From: an uncultured Sphingomonadaceae bacterium
GTDB taxonomy: Bacteria; Pseudomonadota; Alphaproteobacteria; Sphingomonadales; Sphingomonadaceae
Assembly: GCA_947501695.1 (NCBI GenBank)
Contig: CANMWO010000003.1
Location: 583,001-647,000, forward strand
Direction of reading: 5' to 3'
Length of the DNA stretch: 64,000 nt
A program made the position numbers and the translations under genes. Positions 1 through 10,480 of this stretch are shown one piece after another (position 1 is the stretch's first letter; each line of letters starts with the position of its first letter). Under the pieces are notes generated by a model, which was given only the letters and a program-made list of their open reading frames with translations, was not told where the DNA came from and made no database searches.

Positions 1-372
1 GCCTATCCCGATGGCAGTTTCGACTATGCAATCCTCAGTCAGACCTTGCAGACCACCCATCGTCCGGATGTGATTATCGATGAATTGCTGCGCATCGGCA
101 AACAGGCCTTTGTCAGCTTCCCTAATTTTGCTCATTGGCGCGTGCGTATGTCACTGTTATTTGGCGGCCGCATGCCGGTAACACGGCTGTTGCCACAGAC
201 ATGGTATGACACGCCCAATATCCACCATGTCACGATCGATGATTTTCGGGCGTTGGTGCGGGATGGTAGTTTGGAGCAAGAGGGGCAATGGTTTCTCAGC
301 GGCGACAAACAGACGGGCAAGGCAATGGCGAATCTATTCGCCGAGCATGCGGTATTTTTATTAAGGCGGTGA
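1..372 (+). CDS. metW: MetW-like methionine biosynthesis protein (5' end outside window)
   Basis: The reading frame is open from base 1 and ends in TGA at 370-372, so the gene begins upstream of the window; the ORF-track start at 46 is an internal TTG. The visible part contains SFPNFAHWRVR, GGRMPVT and WYDTPNIHH, which are characteristic of the C-terminal half of MetW, a small SAM-methyltransferase-fold protein. MetW is normally encoded next to metX and supports homoserine acetylation in methionine synthesis. About 123 codons are visible of roughly 200 usual. It is convergent with the S9 peptidase gene, with only 5 bases between the stops. Confidence 0.9.
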   Translation, partial: AYPDGSFDYAILSQTLQTTHRPDVIIDELLRIGKQAFVSFPNFAHWRVRMSLLFGGRMPVTRLLPQTWYDTPNIHHVTIDDFRALVRDGSLEQEGQWFLSGDKQTGKAMANLFAEHAVFLLRR

Positions 373-377
373 CTGAT

Positions 378-2327
378 TCAAGCTGGATTATGCTTGTCCA
401 GAAACTTTTCCAGCTGATTTAGCCAATCTTTGCGATTTTCGACGTCCTTTAAACCATGACCTTCTTCTTCATAGGTAACAAAGACTGCATCCGCATCGCT
501 ATTTTCCAACTTGTCCTTGTATAATGTAAACTGGCTGTAGGGCACTCTACTGTCCTTCTTGCCATGGACCAGCAGAACGGGTCGTTTCAACCGATCCACC
601 ATCCTCACTGGAGAAACATCATCCAAGTCGAAGTTGTCCTCTCCTTCGACAGTTTTTCTCCATTTCTTGCTGTAACGGCTTTTAAAAAATTGGCGGTCAA
701 AGCGCAGCTGCTTGTTAAAATCCGTAACGCCCGCGAATGATGCTGCGCAGCGATAACGCTCTGGATTGCGGGTAACACCCCACAGAGCAGCATATCCGCC
801 ATAGGATGAACCCACGATACAAACGCGTTGGGAATCCACAATGCCCCGTTTGACCAGCCAGTCCATGCCGTCATCTAAATCATCCTGCATTGACCGACCC
901 ATCTGTCCTTCGCCCAGCTTGTAGAAACTCTCTCCATAGCTACCAGATCCGCGGAAATTCGGTTGTAAGACCGCATATCCGCGGTTGGCAAGAAACTGCA
1001 CTTCCATATTAAAATCCAACGTGTCACGCACGCCATAAGGCCCACCGTGCGGCATAATCACCAAAGGCAATTTCGCCGCTTTCTGGCCTTTGGGAATCGT
1101 CACATAGGCTGGAATCGGGGTACCATCGCGAGCGGTGTACGTCTCATAACTTGTTTCCGCCATCAACGCCGGATCGATCCGATCATTGACACCAGCAAAT
1201 CGGTCCATCTTTTTGGCTTTTGGTTCATAAAGATAATAGCTGCCCGGGTCTTGAGGCGAAGTTGAAAAAATGATCATTTTGCTTTTGTCGCGCGAAGCAG
1301 ACGAAATCCAGACCTCTTGCCCTGGTAAAGAACGATCGAGCCTTTTTTGCTGCTGGACAAAATAATCATCGAACCATTGAATTCTGTCGCGAGAATCCGT
1401 GTAGTAGGCAGCCTGTAGTGCAGATCCGTCGTCGGTAAGCGAAAACCGGGTTACGTCATTCTTCTCATGGTCAAAGACTTTCTCGCCGATTTCCCGCGTC
1501 AGGAGATTGAATTTATACAAACCAAAACGGCCTGTTTTTTCGTTGGAGAGCACATAGCCATCGTTAGAACCGGCGACGATGCTGAATGCATCCAAAAGCG
1601 TTTCCTGGCCATTTTCGACAATGTCTTTGTCTTTTACCTTGTCGATGCGTTCGAATGCCTGATCAGCGCTTGGTCTGTAGAATATAAGGGTAGAGTTGGT
1701 CCGATAGCTTAGCCCCATCCGAACAACGCCTTCATTATCGGCAAACCAATCCCAAATTTTGCGCTGATCTTTCACCACTTGTTCGGCTTCGTTGGTGGCT
1801 AAGTCGATCCTATATACAGAAGGATATTTGTAGATGGATTCCCTTGTTTCGAGCAGAATGAAGCGTCCGTCTTGGTCCAAATGCAGAATATTATCTCCAT
1901 CCGGCGCACCTTTTTCCAAGCCGATAAATCGTGAACTCTGGCTGTTGGTGTCAATTAGATACATTTCTATCTGTCGAAATTCGTTGCCCAAATGACCGCG
2001 TCCACCACGATATGGTTTCAGGCTGGAAACGCTGAACAAAACTTGGCCATTGCCGGCCCAGCGATACCAATTGAGATCGGTATCTTTTGGCATTTGTTTG
2101 CGAAAAGATTTTCCGGCCGTCAGCGAGCGGACGGTTAGATAGGACTTCCCATCGACGTTTTGCAGATACACCATTTGCGAGCCGTCGGGCGATAATTTCG
2201 GCCGATAGACATCACCTTCGGCCGCGAATATTTCGGTAGGAATTTTCTCAACCGCTGCAAATGCGAGCGGAGCCAATCCAGCATTCAAGACAAACAGAAA
2301 TATCGTCGAAAAAAAGTTTATGCGCAT
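378..2327 (-). CDS. S9 family prolyl oligopeptidase-type peptidase, exported
   Basis: 649-residue protein with an N-terminal signal peptide (hydrophobic stretch about 5-22, likely cleavage after AFA), an N-terminal beta-propeller-like region and a C-terminal alpha/beta-hydrolase domain. The catalytic triad is readable: Ser508 in GSSYGG, Asp592 in HGKKDSRVP and His624 in EEGHG. Such dipeptidyl-aminopeptidase/acylaminoacyl-peptidase relatives cleave short peptides, here probably in the periplasm. The ATG is preceded by a GGGGG ribosome site. It is divergent from the SLC13 transporter gene with 177 bases between them, which must hold both promoters. The substrate cannot be inferred. Confidence 0.9.
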   Translation of the reverse strand: MRINFFSTIFLFVLNAGLAPLAFAAVEKIPTEIFAAEGDVYRPKLSPDGSQMVYLQNVDGKSYLTVRSLTAGKSFRKQMPKDTDLNWYRWAGNGQVLFSVSSLKPYRGGRGHLGNEFRQIEMYLIDTNSQSSRFIGLEKGAPDGDNILHLDQDGRFILLETRESIYKYPSVYRIDLATNEAEQVVKDQRKIWDWFADNEGVVRMGLSYRTNSTLIFYRPSADQAFERIDKVKDKDIVENGQETLLDAFSIVAGSNDGYVLSNEKTGRFGLYKFNLLTREIGEKVFDHEKNDVTRFSLTDDGSALQAAYYTDSRDRIQWFDDYFVQQQKRLDRSLPGQEVWISSASRDKSKMIIFSTSPQDPGSYYLYEPKAKKMDRFAGVNDRIDPALMAETSYETYTARDGTPIPAYVTIPKGQKAAKLPLVIMPHGGPYGVRDTLDFNMEVQFLANRGYAVLQPNFRGSGSYGESFYKLGEGQMGRSMQDDLDDGMDWLVKRGIVDSQRVCIVGSSYGGYAALWGVTRNPERYRCAASFAGVTDFNKQLRFDRQFFKSRYSKKWRKTVEGEDNFDLDDVSPVRMVDRLKRPVLLVHGKKDSRVPYSQFTLYKDKLENSDADAVFVTYEEEGHGLKDVENRKDWLNQLEKFLDKHNPA

Positions 2328-2504
2328 TATTTACCCCCGAAAAGACGCAATGATCATTAGATAAAGAATTACAATAGAGACAGAATAAATCAATTCAAAA
2401 ATAAGCAACATTTTCGAACCACACTATAGGCAATCTATTTGCTGGCAGAGCGCACCGCCTTCCTGTTAAGGCAATGACCAGGCACCACAAAACGGGAGCA
2501 AAAT

Positions 2505-4298
2505 TTGGATTGGGCTACTTATTGGGACATCGCAAAACCCTATGCGGGGCTGGCGATATTAATTGCCTTATTCACCGCTTTTGTTGGTGAGCGTCGCCCG
2601 CCAGCGGTAACGGCCGTCGTGGCTGCCGGCTTTATGCTCGCGACCGGCTTGCTCAGCAGTGATAATATGCTGGCGGTCTTTTCTAATCCGGCACCGCTGA
2701 CCATTGGCGCGATGTTCATATTGTCCGGTGCGCTGGTGCGTACGGGGGTGATCGAGGCGCTGGCAGGCTTTGCCGCGCGCAAGGCTGAAAACCGTCCATT
2801 CATGGCGATTGGAGGGTTTCTGGGCGGCACATTCGCCTCTTCGGCCTTTGTCAACAACACACCTGTGGTCATCATCCTGATCCCGATCATGCGCAAAATC
2901 GCCAAAGTTTCCGGCATAGCAGCGAGCAAGCTGCTCATCCCGCTTTCCTATATCTCGATATTGGGCGGCAGCCTGACTTTGCTCGGTACCTCGACTAATT
3001 TGCTGGTCGATGGTGTGGCGCAGCAAAATGGGCAGGCCGCCTTTGGCCTTTTTGAAATAACCCAAGTCGGTCTGATTGCTGCGGTGACGGGTATCGTCAT
3101 GATCGCGATATTGGGTCCGCTTTTTCTGCCGAAACGCGACAGTGAAAGCCTGGCCGATCAGATGCCGGAATCCTACTATCTGACAGATATTCGGATAAGG
3201 GACGATAGCGATTATGTCGGCAAGCAGATTTCCAGCATCAGTGCGTTCACCCATTCGGGCGTGGATATTATGGGCCGCCGCGTCGGGCGGGAGATCGACC
3301 GGTTCGAATTTTCCGACCATATTCTGGAAGGCGGCGAGACATTGGTTGCCGCGGTGACCCAAGAAGAATTGCTTTCGCTGGCCGAAATTGGCGGAATTTC
3401 ATTGGGCTATGCTGGCGTCAAGCAGCCGGTCACGCCGCTGGGTGATGATCATACCCGGCTAGTCGAACTGGTGATTGGGCCTTCCCATCGGTCCGTTGGT
3501 AAATCGCTGCCCAGTCTGCCATTTCTCTCCCGCGTTCCTGCTCGGGTACTGGGGCTTTCGCGGCCACGTCATATTGCCGGTCCGACGCTGTCCGATGCCC
3601 GCATCCGGCACGGCGATAGCCTGTTGGTCCAGACCGATGATATTTCGATCGGTACATTGCAGGAAAATGCCGACCTGGTGCATTTGCAGGAACCCGAGGC
3701 GCGTTCCTACCGGCGGCGGCGGGCTCCCGTGGCTATACTCACCCTGGCGATCATCATCATTGCCGCGGCCTTGGGCGTGATGCCCATTGCGGCGCTGGCA
3801 ATGCTCGGTGTCGCCGTGGTTTTGCTAACCAAATGTATCGACAGTGAAGAGGCATGGGGAGCAATAGACGGCAATGTGCTGGTGCTGATCTTTGCGATGC
3901 TGGCCGTGGGCAAGGGATTGGAAAATGCGGGTACGGTACAGCTGATTATCGACACGTTGCTGCCGCTGCTCAACATGCTGTCGCCCTTATGGTTGATTAT
4001 CGTGATCTATTCGCTGACCTCCATGCTCACCGAAACAGCGACCAATAATGCCGTTGCGGTCATTATGACTCCGCTGGTCATTGGCATTGCCGAACAAACA
4101 GGTGTGGACGTGCGCAGCCTTCTGGTTGCCGTGATGTTCGGGGCTTCGGCAAGCTTTGCAACACCGGTAGGCTATCAGACCAATACATTGGTCTATACGG
4201 CGGGCAATTACCGCTTTTCGGATTTTGTCCGGATTGGCTTGCCGCTTAATATTGGCGTGGGCTTAGCGGCTTGTTTTGCGATATATTATATCTTCTAA
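2505..4298 (+). CDS. SLC13/DASS-type anion permease with two RCK_C domains
   Basis: 597-residue membrane protein. Residues about 5-205 and 410-597 are hydrophobic and form the transporter halves (the FVNNTPVVIILIPI and TETATNNAVAVIMTPL regions are typical of the two hairpin motifs). Between them, about residues 215-390, lie two soluble TrkA-C/RCK_C-like domains. This architecture is common in bacterial SLC13-type permeases for sulfate, dicarboxylates or other divalent anions; the substrate is not resolvable here. The start codon is TTG, supported by a GGGAG ribosome site about 8 bases upstream and by there being no better in-frame start before the first membrane segment. Convergent with ytoQ. 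Confidence 0.88.
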   Translation: MDWATYWDIAKPYAGLAILIALFTAFVGERRPPAVTAVVAAGFMLATGLLSSDNMLAVFSNPAPLTIGAMFILSGALVRTGVIEALAGFAARKAENRPFMAIGGFLGGTFASSAFVNNTPVVIILIPIMRKIAKVSGIAASKLLIPLSYISILGGSLTLLGTSTNLLVDGVAQQNGQAAFGLFEITQVGLIAAVTGIVMIAILGPLFLPKRDSESLADQMPESYYLTDIRIRDDSDYVGKQISSISAFTHSGVDIMGRRVGREIDRFEFSDHILEGGETLVAAVTQEELLSLAEIGGISLGYAGVKQPVTPLGDDHTRLVELVIGPSHRSVGKSLPSLPFLSRVPARVLGLSRPRHIAGPTLSDARIRHGDSLLVQTDDISIGTLQENADLVHLQEPEARSYRRRRAPVAILTLAIIIIAAALGVMPIAALAMLGVAVVLLTKCIDSEEAWGAIDGNVLVLIFAMLAVGKGLENAGTVQLIIDTLLPLLNMLSPLWLIIVIYSLTSMLTETATNNAVAVIMTPLVIGIAEQTGVDVRSLLVAVMFGASASFATPVGYQTNTLVYTAGNYRFSDFVRIGLPLNIGVGLAACFAIYYIF

Positions 4299-4312
4299 TC
4301 GCGCGACGAATA

Positions 4313-4783
4313 TTAGTCCGTATAGCCCGCCAATTTACCGTTGATCACATAGTCTAATATCTCGACAATCTGTACTGGTGTCTCTGCGACAGCTAGGGCA
4401 GCGGCATCGACTTCTTTAAGTGGATGGACGATATCAGGTCCATGATTGATGATCAGCGGCTTGCCCAATGCGGCGGCATAGCCTGCATCAAAAGCAGCAT
4501 TCCATTGTTTGTATTTGTCACCAAAGCGGACAACAACAATGTCTGCCTTTTTTAACAGCGTAGACGTACGAATGGCATTTACTTGCGCGCCCTTGCGGTC
4601 ATGCCAGAATTTCTTGTCTTCGTTGCCCAATATCGCCACGCCGCAATCATCGGAGGCGGGATGATCGGTAACCGGTCCGGAGAAGCGCACGGGAAGACCT
4701 TTCTCGGCAGCGCCTTCGGCAATTTCTTCGCGCCAATTGGTGTGGATTTCACCTGACAAATAGACTGACCAAATATCCGGCAT
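4313..4783 (-). CDS. ytoQ: YtoQ family protein
   Basis: 156-residue soluble protein matching the YtoQ family over its full length: SVYLSGEIHTNWR at the N terminus, a central NEDKKFWHD segment, and a nucleoside 2-deoxyribosyltransferase-like Rossmann core with DIVVVRFGDKYKQWNAAFD. The family's biochemical role is not established. The ATG has a GAGGAAAA ribosome site. It lies 9 bases after the prfC stop in the transcription direction prfC to ytoQ, so the two are probably co-transcribed. Confidence 0.85.
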   Translation of the reverse strand: MPDIWSVYLSGEIHTNWREEIAEGAAEKGLPVRFSGPVTDHPASDDCGVAILGNEDKKFWHDRKGAQVNAIRTSTLLKKADIVVVRFGDKYKQWNAAFDAGYAAALGKPLIINHGPDIVHPLKEVDAAALAVAETPVQIVEILDYVINGKLAGYTD

Positions 4784-4792
4784 GATTTTCCT

Positions 4793-6355
4793 CTATCGTT
4801 CCCGTGTCGCGCTAAATTTAATCTCGGGATTGCGCTCTTCCTGATAATTCACATCCCAGCCCGATTTCGCCAGGAACACCAGATTATCGTCACGATCTTT
4901 GGCAAGGCTGGTCTGGTTGATATTTGCGAAAGTGTTGAGGGATTCATCATCGCCGCTGATCCAACGCGCAGTTTCAAAAGGAGCCAGTTCAAGGCCGGCC
5001 TCAACCTTATATTCCGCCGATAAGCGGCTGACCAATACTTCGAGCTGCAATTGGCCGACTACGCCGATAATCCAATTGGCACCGATTTCGGGATAGAATA
5101 CCTGCACAACGCCTTCTTCAGACAAGTCGTCCAGCGCCTTGCGCAATTTCTTGGTCTGTGTCGGATCTTTCAGGATTACGCGCCGCAATATTTCTGGCGC
5201 AAAATTTGGTAGCCCCGTTATGCGCACCTGATTTTTCTCGGACAATGTGTCGCCAACACGCAGTGTGCCGTGATTGGGGATGCCGATAATATCACCGGGT
5301 TCAGCGGTATCGGCAATTTCACGATCCTGCGCGAAAAATAATATCGGTGAGTGGATGGCGATCGGCTTGCCTAGCCCCGAAGGCGTTAGTTTCATGCCGC
5401 GTTTAAACTCGCCGGAGCAGAGTCGCATGAACGCTATGCGATCGCGGTGCTGCGGATCCATATTCGCTTGAATCTTGAAAATGAAACCGGTGACATCCTT
5501 GCTGTCGGGTTCAATCGGCGCGGGTTCCGCAGGCTGCGGTCGCGGGCTAGGCGCATAGTCGGCAATAGCGTCAATCAACTCTTCAACACCGAATTGTTTC
5601 AGTGCGGAACCGAAGAAAACTGGCGTGAGATCGCCATTTTGATAAGCCTCAAGGTCAAAGCTGCTATAGCCGCCTTGTGCCAGCTCGCCTTCGCTGGTCA
5701 GTCGCTCAAGCGCTTCGTCGCTCAGCACCTCAGCTAGCTTGGGATCATCCAATCCTTCAAATTGTTGGACCTTGCCATCATATTGTTTGCTGTCACCATC
5801 CGGCTGGTGCAGCTGGTTGCGATAGAGGTCGTAAATTCCTTCAAATTGTCCGCCCATGCCGGTTGGCCAGCTCATCGGACAGACGTCGAGCGCGAGTTTA
5901 TCAGCCACTTCGTCGAGTAATTCAAATGGATCACGGCCTTCGCGGTCGACCTTGTTGACGAAGGTGATAATCGGCACGCTGCGCAGGCGACAGACTTCGA
6001 AGAGCTTCAGCGTCTGCGCCTCGATGCCGCTGGCCGCGTCAATCACCATGATCGCGCTATCGACGGCGGTTAGCGTGCGATAGGTATCTTCCGAAAAGTC
6101 CTCATGGCCCGGCGTGTCGAGCAGGTTGAAGGTAATGCCATTGCGTTCAAAGGTCATCACCGAGCTGGTCACGGAAATACCGCGCTGCTGCTCTATCTTC
6201 ATCCAGTCCGACCGCGCTCGCCGGTTGTCACCGCGCGCCTTAACCTCGCCCGCGAGATGGATCGCGCCGCCTTTCAGCAAAAGCTTCTCGGTTAGCGTCG
6301 TCTTACCCGCATCGGGGTGAGAAATAATCGCAAATGTGCGGCGTGGGTTGGTCAT
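4793..6355 (-). CDS. prfC: Peptide chain release factor 3
   Basis: Translational GTPase RF3, which removes RF1/RF2 from the ribosome after termination. From the start chosen it has 520 residues, the usual size. GTPase motifs are visible: HPDAGKTT (13-20), DTPGHEDF (80-87) and NKVD (134-137), followed by the EF-Tu-like domain 2 and the RF3 C-terminal domain. The ORF track starts nine codons earlier at 6382, but those codons run into the dispersed inverted repeat upstream, and family members begin close to the NPRRTFAIISHPDAGKTT segment, so ATG at 6355 is preferred. It follows pheT on the same strand, with the repeat between them. Confidence 0.95.
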   Translation of the reverse strand: MTNPRRTFAIISHPDAGKTTLTEKLLLKGGAIHLAGEVKARGDNRRARSDWMKIEQQRGISVTSSVMTFERNGITFNLLDTPGHEDFSEDTYRTLTAVDSAIMVIDAASGIEAQTLKLFEVCRLRSVPIITFVNKVDREGRDPFELLDEVADKLALDVCPMSWPTGMGGQFEGIYDLYRNQLHQPDGDSKQYDGKVQQFEGLDDPKLAEVLSDEALERLTSEGELAQGGYSSFDLEAYQNGDLTPVFFGSALKQFGVEELIDAIADYAPSPRPQPAEPAPIEPDSKDVTGFIFKIQANMDPQHRDRIAFMRLCSGEFKRGMKLTPSGLGKPIAIHSPILFFAQDREIADTAEPGDIIGIPNHGTLRVGDTLSEKNQVRITGLPNFAPEILRRVILKDPTQTKKLRKALDDLSEEGVVQVFYPEIGANWIIGVVGQLQLEVLVSRLSAEYKVEAGLELAPFETARWISGDDESLNTFANINQTSLAKDRDDNLVFLAKSGWDVNYQEERNPEIKFSATRER

Positions 6356-6376
6356 AATTTTTGTTTTCTTGCAAAT

Positions 6377-6466
6377 CGTCATCCTGAACTTGTTTCAGGA
6401 TCCATCCATCGGCTGGACGCAGGTTCTATGAGGAGAAATGGATGCTGAAACAAGTTCAGCATGACG
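6377..6466. repeat. REP-like paired palindromic repeat
   Basis: Two 29-base arms (6377-6405 and 6438-6466) are inverted copies of each other with two mismatches, separated by about 32 bases. Each arm is itself a perfect 8-bp hairpin with a 5-base loop: ATCCTGAA/TTCAGGAT on the left and ATGCTGAA/TTCAGCAT on the right. The mismatches between arms are paired (C to G on one side, G to C on the other), so both hairpins are preserved. It sits between pheT and prfC. Dispersed intergenic repeats of this type are known from sphingomonad genomes. I noticed no other copy in the window. Confidence 0.8.
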
Positions 6467-6475
6467 AAATTGGTG

Positions 6476-8848
6476 CTATCCCCTCAATTCCGCGCCCAAT
6501 TTTGCCCCATTGGCGACAACCTTATCGGAAAGGGTTTTTAAATCTTCTTCGGTCAGCGTCGCCTCGGTTGGTTGCAGGGTGATTTCCACCGCCAATGATT
6601 TCTTGCCTTCACCAACGCTTGCACCCTCGAACAGGTCAAATAATCGCGCGCCAGTGATGAGTTTTTTGTCGGCGCCCTTAACAGCACGCACGAGATCGCT
6701 CGCCGGTAGGTCTGCATCAACAATGAAGGCAAAATCGCGGGTCACCGCCTGCAGAGCGGGCGGGGCAAAGGCTTCGCGCATATGGTCCTTGGCTCTCTTC
6801 ACCGGGATGGCGTCGAGGAAAATCTCGGCTGCAACAGCCGTGCCTTTCAGGCCCATGGCTTTGGTCACTGTTGGGTGCAGCACGCCATAGGCGGCCAAAA
6901 TCTTCTTGGGCCCAAGTCGCAACGTACCGGATTGACCAGGATGATAATGATCCCCCGCTTCCGCGAAATCCATCAACTTATCAATGGGTGCGCCAGCGGC
7001 TTCCAAAATCGCGAGCACTTCTGCCTTGGCATCATAGGCATCATATTTGGTAGCGGAGCCAGCCTGCCAGCTGCGCGCGCGATTCTCGCCACCGAGCACA
7101 AGACCAATGGTTGGATGTTCGGTGCTTTCCAGATAGCGGCGACCGACTTCGAACAAACGAATGGACGATGCGCCGCGATCAGCATTACGCTGGGCAGCTG
7201 CAATCAAGCCGGGCAGCAATGATGGCCGCATGACTTTCAGGTCTTCACTAATCGGGTTGGCGAGCGACCAGTTGCCGCCGCCAAAGGGCGCAGCTTCCTT
7301 GTCCGAGATAAAGCTCCACGTCACAGTCTCGTTGAGACCACGCGCAGCAGCAGCGCGGCGGGCTTTGCGTTCAGCCAGCTGTTCCGGCGATGCGGTGGGT
7401 TTGGCAACACCGGCTTTGCGCGGCAACGGTGTGGATGGAATGGAGTCCAGTCCTATGATGCGGATGACTTCTTCGACCAGATCCTGCCAACCCGCGACGT
7501 CACGACGCCAGGTTGGAACAGTCACTTGCCAGCTTGCATCCACGGCAAAACCGAGAGCTTCCAATATGGATTTCTGCTTTTCAGGCGCTACATCAATGCC
7601 ACCCAATGTCGCGCACTGCTTGGGATCATATTTGACCGTGCGCTGTTCCGTCGGAGGTGTACCAGCGCGTGTAACTTCGCTCGCGCTGCCGCCGCAAAGC
7701 TGCAGCACTAAAGCGGTAGCTATATCAATACCATCATCGAGAAAAGCGGGATCAACGCCGCGCTCAAACCGTTGGCGGGCATCGCTGGTCAGCATCAGTT
7801 TCTGACCGGTTTTGGCAATCGAAGCGGGATCGAAAAAGGCGCATTCGATCAACACGTCGGTAGTTGATTCTTCCGAGCCGGTTTCCGCGCCGCCCATGAT
7901 ACCGCCAATATCGTGGGCGCCATTGTCATCGGCAATGACGGTCATGGTTTCGTCGAGCACATATTCTTTGTCGTTCAGCGCTGTCAGCTTTTCACCGGCT
8001 GTGGCTTTTCGCGCAACCAACCCGCCTTTTAGTTTGGCTACATCATAAACGTGCAAAGGCCGCCCGTGGTCGAGCATCACATAGTTGGTGATATCGACCA
8101 GCGCGTTGATCGGTTTCTGGCCAGCGGACTTGAGGCGTGCCTGCATCCAGTCAGGCGATGCGCCGTTGGACAGGCCGTTTACAGTGCAGCCGTAAAAAGC
8201 AGGACAACCTTCGCTATCGTCAGTCCGCACATCAGGCCCACTGCCGCTGCGCGCAATCGCATCGATAGTCAAAGCTTTGAGCGTACCGATACCGGTAGCC
8301 GCCAGATCACGAGCAATACCGCGCACGCCCATGCAATCCTGACGATTGGGGGTGATCGCAACGTCTATGACCGGATCATCCAGATCTGCATAATCAGCAT
8401 AGCTCGTGCCAACCGCAGATGCGGCGTCGGCTGGCAATTCGATGATACCATCATGATCCTCGCCCAGCTCCAGCTCCCGCGCGCTGCACATCATGCCGAA
8501 ACTCTCGACATCGCGAATTTTGGCGGGCTTCAATGTGAAATCACTGCCAGGAATATAAGTACCAGGAGGTCCGAAGACACCAACCATGTCCTTGCGCGCA
8601 TTGGGCGCACCGCACACGACTTGCCATGGCTCATGGGAACCATCGTCAACCTTCAACAATTGCAATTTATCCGCATTGGGATGCGGGCCTGCTTCGATCA
8701 CTTTTGCAACGCGAAAGGCTTTCAGAGCATCGGCGGGATTTTCCAATCCCTCCAGCTCCAGACCAATGTCGGTCAGCTTGTCAGTAATTTCGGTGAGGCT
8801 CGCATCGGTATCGAGATGGGCTTTGAGCCAGCTTAGTGAAAATTTCAT
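6476..8848 (-). CDS. pheT: Phenylalanyl-tRNA synthetase beta subunit
   Basis: 790 residues, the normal length for PheT. The N terminus ([12 protein letters not shown]) is typical; an EMAP-II-like tRNA-binding domain spans about 40-150, then B3/B4 editing, B5 and catalytic-like domains, with the FDX-ACB anticodon-binding domain at about 695-790. It forms an alpha2-beta2 enzyme with PheS that charges tRNA-Phe. The start overlaps the pheS stop by 4 bases (ATGA), indicating translational coupling. Long antisense ORFs over it are codon-bias shadows. Confidence 0.97.
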   Translation of the reverse strand: MKFSLSWLKAHLDTDASLTEITDKLTDIGLELEGLENPADALKAFRVAKVIEAGPHPNADKLQLLKVDDGSHEPWQVVCGAPNARKDMVGVFGPPGTYIPGSDFTLKPAKIRDVESFGMMCSARELELGEDHDGIIELPADAASAVGTSYADYADLDDPVIDVAITPNRQDCMGVRGIARDLAATGIGTLKALTIDAIARSGSGPDVRTDDSEGCPAFYGCTVNGLSNGASPDWMQARLKSAGQKPINALVDITNYVMLDHGRPLHVYDVAKLKGGLVARKATAGEKLTALNDKEYVLDETMTVIADDNGAHDIGGIMGGAETGSEESTTDVLIECAFFDPASIAKTGQKLMLTSDARQRFERGVDPAFLDDGIDIATALVLQLCGGSASEVTRAGTPPTEQRTVKYDPKQCATLGGIDVAPEKQKSILEALGFAVDASWQVTVPTWRRDVAGWQDLVEEVIRIIGLDSIPSTPLPRKAGVAKPTASPEQLAERKARRAAAARGLNETVTWSFISDKEAAPFGGGNWSLANPISEDLKVMRPSLLPGLIAAAQRNADRGASSIRLFEVGRRYLESTEHPTIGLVLGGENRARSWQAGSATKYDAYDAKAEVLAILEAAGAPIDKLMDFAEAGDHYHPGQSGTLRLGPKKILAAYGVLHPTVTKAMGLKGTAVAAEIFLDAIPVKRAKDHMREAFAPPALQAVTRDFAFIVDADLPASDLVRAVKGADKKLITGARLFDLFEGASVGEGKKSLAVEITLQPTEATLTEEDLKTLSDKVVANGAKLGAELRG

Positions 8849-9960
8849 GCGCCAACTCCTCCGCTCAATGTGGGTACGTCAAGCGCGTCAAAGCCGTAAT
8901 GCTCGGTCCAGCGCAGATCGCCGTCAAAGAAGGCACGCAGATCATCCATGCCATATTTGAGCATGGCGAGCCGGTCGATACCGCAACCAAAGGCAAAGCC
9001 CTGCCAGACATCGGGATCGAGCCCGCAATTGCGGATGACATTCGGATGCACCATGCCGGAACCCAGGATTTCCATCCAACCGCCATTTTCGCTGCGCGGA
9101 TCACCACCAATGATCCGGCGGCCTTTTTCAACGGTAAAGCCCAAGTCCACTTCAGCGGAAGGTTCTGTAAACGGGAAATAACTCGGGCGCAGACGCAATG
9201 TGATGTCATCACGCTCGAAAAACGCGCGAACAAAAGTTTCAAGCGTCCATTTGAGATGACCCATGTGAATACCCTTGTCGATCACCAGACCTTCGACCTG
9301 ATGGAACATCGGCGTGTGGGTCGCGTCGCTGTCGCTGCGATAAGTTCGGCCGGGTGCGATAATGTAAATCGGCTCACCAGCGCCATCTGTCTGTTTCGCA
9401 ACATCCATCATCGTGCGGATTTGTACCGGAGACGTATGGGTGCGCAGCAGCTTGGGCATGCCACCTTCATCCGTTTGCGGGAAATAGAATGTATCATGCA
9501 TCGCGCGCGCCGGATGGGTCTCCGGAATATTCAATGCGGTGAAATTATGCCAGTCATCTTCGATTTCCGGACCGGTTGCGACCGAGAAACCGAGATCCGC
9601 AAAAATCTCGGCCAGTTCGTCCATGACCTGACTAACCGGATGGATACTGCCCTTGGGCCCGCTGGGCGGGGGCAGGGTCATGTCGAGTTTTTCGGTTGCA
9701 AGCTGTGCGTTCAGCGCTTCGGTCTCGATGCTGTCCTTACGCGCGGCAATCGCATCCGCAACGGTTTGGCGAGCGCCATTAATTTTCGGGCCTTCGCTCT
9801 GACGTTCTTCGGGTGTCATTTTACCAAGCGTTTTGAGCAGCGCCGAAATCTCGCCTTTTTTACCAAGTGCGGCGACGCGAATGGCTTCCAAAGCGTCGCC
9901 GTCGGCAGCCGCTTCTACCTGTCCGAGATATTTCTCTTTAATTGCTTCACTGTCACTCAT
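8845..9960 (-). CDS. pheS: Phenylalanyl-tRNA synthetase alpha subunit
   Basis: 371 residues. An N-terminal coiled-coil region (about 1-90) is followed by the class II synthetase core with motif 2 ([21 protein letters not shown]) and motif 3 ([13 protein letters not shown]) clearly present. It is the catalytic subunit that works with PheT. An intrinsic terminator lies between rplT and pheS, so pheS-pheT probably has its own promoter in the short 9961-10018 gap while still being able to receive read-through from rpmI-rplT. Confidence 0.97.
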   Translation of the reverse strand: MSDSEAIKEKYLGQVEAAADGDALEAIRVAALGKKGEISALLKTLGKMTPEERQSEGPKINGARQTVADAIAARKDSIETEALNAQLATEKLDMTLPPPSGPKGSIHPVSQVMDELAEIFADLGFSVATGPEIEDDWHNFTALNIPETHPARAMHDTFYFPQTDEGGMPKLLRTHTSPVQIRTMMDVAKQTDGAGEPIYIIAPGRTYRSDSDATHTPMFHQVEGLVIDKGIHMGHLKWTLETFVRAFFERDDITLRLRPSYFPFTEPSAEVDLGFTVEKGRRIIGGDPRSENGGWMEILGSGMVHPNVIRNCGLDPDVWQGFAFGCGIDRLAMLKYGMDDLRAFFDGDLRWTEHYGFDALDVPTLSGGVGA

Positions 9961-10018
9961 GACTTTACCCTATTTTCTTTGCTGACCGTCTAAAGCAGGC
10001 TGCGGCGAAAAACCCAAT

Positions 10019-10051
10019 AAAAAAGCGCCGCGAGATTGCTCTCCGGCGCTT
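10019..10051 (-). terminator. Intrinsic terminator after rplT
   Basis: Read on the minus strand, an 8-bp GC-rich stem (AAGCGCCG/CGGCGCTT) continues, after one bulged base, into a 4-bp GAGA/TCTC stem with a 4-base loop, followed by a run of six T. It lies 20 bases after the rplT stop and upstream of pheS. This is a textbook Rho-independent terminator, possibly partial to allow some read-through into pheST. Confidence 0.85.
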
Positions 10052-10071
10052 CTTTGAAATTATTGAAACAC

Positions 10072-10434
10072 TTAAGCTTTCGCTAGAGCATCCTGCGCCT
10101 GTTTGATGATGCCGCTAAACATAGCAGGTTCATTCATCGCCAGGTCGGCCATTACTTTACGGTCCAGTTCAATGCCGGCGAGCTTCGTGCCGTGAATGAA
10201 TGTGCCGTATGTCATGCCTTCTGCACGAACTGCAGCGTTAATACGCTGGATCCAGATAGCGCGAAAAGCCCGCTTTTTAACTTTACGATCGCGATACGCA
10301 TATTGACCGGCTTTTTCGACAGCCTGCCGCGCGACGCGGATGGTGTTTTTGCGACGGCCATAATAGCCCTTCGCCTGTACCAATAATCTTTTATGTTTTG
10401 TACGAGTGGTCGTACCCCGTTTTACACGTGCCAT
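10072..10434 (-). CDS. rplT: 50S ribosomal protein L20
   Basis: 120-residue basic protein with the L20 signature [18 protein letters not shown] at the start and [25 protein letters not shown] near the C terminus. L20 is an early 23S rRNA-binding assembly protein. The AAGGA ribosome site is 8 bases upstream of ATG. It is the second gene of rpmI-rplT; infC, often first in this operon, is not adjacent here. Confidence 0.97.
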   Translation of the reverse strand: MARVKRGTTTRTKHKRLLVQAKGYYGRRKNTIRVARQAVEKAGQYAYRDRKVKKRAFRAIWIQRINAAVRAEGMTYGTFIHGTKLAGIELDRKVMADLAMNEPAMFSGIIKQAQDALAKA

Positions 10435-10480
10435 TTTCTATATCCTTGAATTTTGTGAAGCGATGGAAACCCCGGTGCTA

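Noticed and set aside
2568-3362. 264-codon minus-strand ORF opposite the SLC13 transporter
   Set aside because: Gln/Arg/His-rich shadow frame of a clear membrane protein gene.
8051-8836. 261-codon plus-strand ORF opposite pheT
   Set aside because: Antisense shadow of pheT with no recognisable protein and no ribosome site.
8836-9993. 385-codon plus-strand ORF opposite pheS
   Set aside because: Longer than pheS itself, but its sequence matches no family and it lies exactly opposite a clear pheS; codon bias of the real gene keeps the antisense frame open.
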